A stretch of DNA of 64,000 nt, from the NCBI GenBank assembly GCA_031261265.1, contig JAISKI010000046.1, positions 1 to 64,000 of the forward strand, in the 5' to 3' direction. Positions within the stretch are counted from its first letter, which is position 1. Every line of letters starts with the position of its first letter. The stretch comes from Candidatus Peribacteria bacterium (GTDB taxonomy: Bacteria > Patescibacteria > JAEDAM01 > Absconditabacterales > Absconditicoccaceae). The translations under genes and the position numbers were made by a program. This document shows positions 62,461-64,000 of this stretch, in pieces. Below the pieces are notes generated by a model. That model did not search any database and was not told where the DNA came from. It saw only the letters and a list, made by a program, of their open reading frames with translations.

Positions 62461-63830
62461 TAGGTAAAAGTATAAGAAATAATTTCTCCTTTATGATAAT
62501 CGCCTTCGATTTCCACCTGAATATAATTTTCTGTTCGTCCTCTCCATTTTCCTTGTTTATGTTCTTCGATCAGGACTTGGTGAGTGGTTCCTTTATTCTT
62601 TGCAATGAAGTCGTTTCTCACCTTATCTCCTATCTCTAAAAGTCTGCTTTCTCTTTCTTTTTTTATTTCTTGAGGGACTTGATCGGGATAGAGGGAAGCG
62701 GGGACGTTTTCTCCTTTGTGATGGTCTGAAAAGGGAAAGGCGTGGAGTTTTGTGATGTTGTAGTCTTTGATGGCATGCAGAGTTTCCAAAAAATCTGATT
62801 CAGTTTCGCCAGGGAATCCTACGATAAGGTCGGCACCTATCGAAATGAGATTTTCTTCTCCATCAGGGGAAACCGCAAGTGGTATTTTTTTTAGCTTTTT
62901 TGTCTTATGGAGTATTTCGTCTAATTGTTTTCTGTCATAATTTCTTCTCATCCCTTTCAATATGTTATCGGAAAAACTTTGGATAGAGTAGTGAAAATGA
63001 GGCAGGATCCTTTCATCTTGTACTACTTCAAAGAAATGATCGTTGGCATATTCTGGTCCGATACTGGAAATTCTGATTCTCGGGAGAGTGGTTTGTTTTA
63101 AAATAGCTTCCAAAAGGAGGGGAAATTGGGTTTCTGTGGGATTCTTGGTATTGGTGCACCCTCGTGCAGCGAGATTTATCCCTGTTAGGACGATTTCTTT
63201 TCCTCCTTGGGCTTCAATTTGCTGGATTTCTGTGATGATGTCGGCTAAAGGTCTGCTTCGGTGAGGTCCTCTTTTTTTTACTGTGAGGCAAAATGAGCAG
63301 TGATTGTCGCAACCGTTTTGGATGAGAATGAAATGTTTGGTGTAGAGATACCCATTAGCAAGCCACTTTTGTTTTTGTATAGCAACCCCCTCTTCCGCCT
63401 TCGTAAACTTAACTCCTCAGGCTCCCTCTCCGCTGTACTGCGGGGTAAACTGTACATTCTCTTTATCTTCGTTCCCATAGAGTTTCCCTCCCTGTCAGGG
63501 GAGGTACTCAAAGGGGGGAGGGGTTGTTCACAAAGCAGGACCTTCCCCTAAAAGTTCAATCTTCCCTTGATAGGCAAGTAATTCTGGGTAAATAGAGAAA
63601 AAATCTGCCTCAGAAATTAGTTTTCCTTTTTCTAAGGTTCCACAGCCTGTGATGGCAATATGCATTCAGCTTTTTAAGGCTTTGAGGGCTTCTTTGAGTC
63701 GTTTATTTTTTGCTCTATCCGTCACTACGCAGGTTGCAATCAAAAAAGTATCTGGCTTATTCCCATAATAAGCGAGTCGTTGGTTAATATAGAATTTATT
63801 TACTTTACAGCCGAAGATTTTATAAGGCAT
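62460..63830 (-). CDS. mtaB: tRNA t6A37 methylthiotransferase MtaB
   Basis: 456 residues with several TGA codons. The N-terminal UPF0004 domain has IFGCKVN, ATCVVTDRA and ITGCGTLEKG, with the three Cys for the auxiliary cluster; GCKVN is the MtaB hallmark. The radical-SAM motif is CDNHCSFC, then IVLTGINLAARGC, SSIGPEY and LIVGFPGETESDFLETLH. The TRAM-like C-terminus (GRTENYIQVEIEGDYHKGE) closes it. It adds a methylthio group to t6A37 of tRNAs. A palindromic insertion (63384-63535) adds about 50 residues between the two domains. Coupled to the small gene at 62152. Confidence 0.9.
63384..63535. repeat. In-frame palindromic insertion in mtaB
   Basis: Starts CAACCCCCTCTTCCGCCTTC and ends AAGGGGGGAGGGGTTGTTC, with an inner CCTCCCTGTCAGGGGAGG palindrome. 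It encodes TTPPPFEYLPGQGGKLYGN and more in the protein, including TGA-coded Gly; it is a composite of the CCCCCT family. Confidence 0.65.
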
Positions 63831-63905
63831 TCAATGCTCTAAGGATTGCTAAATTTATGTCCGTATAAGGTAAGGAAATCCAGAGCAAAAACAAGGGAAA
63901 CACCA

Positions 63906-63958
63906 CGTCATTGCGAGACACCAACACCTCGTCATTGCGAGGAAGCATGGCAAATGAC
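63906..63958. repeat. cgtcattgcgag palindromic repeat, intergenic
   Basis: CGTCATTGCGAG occurs at 63906-63917 and 63930-63941; the latter begins a hairpin GTCATTGCG..CAAATGAC (63931-63958). Same family as 13089-13133. Confidence 0.65.
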
Positions 63959-64000
63959 AGTAAGAGGTTATTTCGTCACACTTTTCCAGAGCATCAAGAG

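Overview
The window comes from a low-GC bacterium that reads TGA as glycine (genetic code 25). That code is known only from the Candidate Phyla Radiation lineages Absconditabacteria (SR1) and Gracilibacteria (BD1-5). The proof is in the sequence. Open frames break repeatedly at TGA and continue in the same frame. The TGA falls where conserved families need glycine: both P-loop glycines of YchF, the LSGGQ signature of an SbcC-like ATPase, the Obg GEPGQ motif, and the AtpD and GpsA cores. Every gene called here ends in TAA or TAG. Which of the two phyla it belongs to cannot be settled from this window. All coordinates below treat TGA as Gly, so many genes are much longer than a standard-code reading would give. 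No rRNA, tRNA or CRISPR array was recognised.

Layout. 1-3.9 kb: a 28-residue-repeat protein, a small zinc-binding protein, a GC-rich apparently transferred DHH-motif gene, Hsp20 and a lipoprotein. 3.9-9.5 kb: an SbcC/Rad50-like ATPase carrying four in-frame palindromic insertions, an HAD nucleotidase and Obg. 9.6-10.5 kb: a compact IS200/RAYT-like element with a mirrored array of palindromes. 10.5-18 kb: GpsA, a degenerate PriA-like protein, a coiled protein, DUF2461 and a PLD-family protein. 18-35 kb is rich in surface and secreted proteins: a membrane-anchored putative lytic transglycosylase, a META-domain protein, a 2061-residue protein with DUF5011, SpaA-like and HExxH domains, lipoproteins, a secreted lysozyme-like protein and a protein with an LPXTG-like C-terminus. 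35-43 kb is mostly housekeeping: YebC, RhuM, RecX, EF-Ts, a SecE-like protein, YchF, a truncated UvrB, L3 and L4. 43-49 kb: a three-gene pseudopilin operon, an aldo/keto reductase, a phosphodiester glycosidase, an orphan AtpD and a TPR protein. 50-52 kb: FtsX and VanW. 52-60 kb: a divergent type IV secretion-like cluster (two VirB6/TrbL-like proteins and a membrane partner on the minus strand; two VirB2-like pilins and a TraC-like protein on the plus strand). 60-64 kb: a MutS-family ATPase, a small DciA-like protein and the tRNA methylthiotransferase MtaB.

Taken together (inference), this is a reduced genome with a disproportionate investment in envelope, secretion, pilus and giant surface proteins, as expected of a host-attached or predatory CPR cell. 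Repair and energy functions are fragmentary: UvrB and PriA copies without usable ATPase motifs, and an ATP synthase beta gene with no other subunit beside it. Translation signals are unusual. Shine-Dalgarno sequences are mostly absent, pyrimidine-rich or A-rich leaders precede start codons, and some -10 boxes lie so close to ATG that leaderless mRNAs are likely. Dispersed palindromic elements are frequent and several are translated inside genes.
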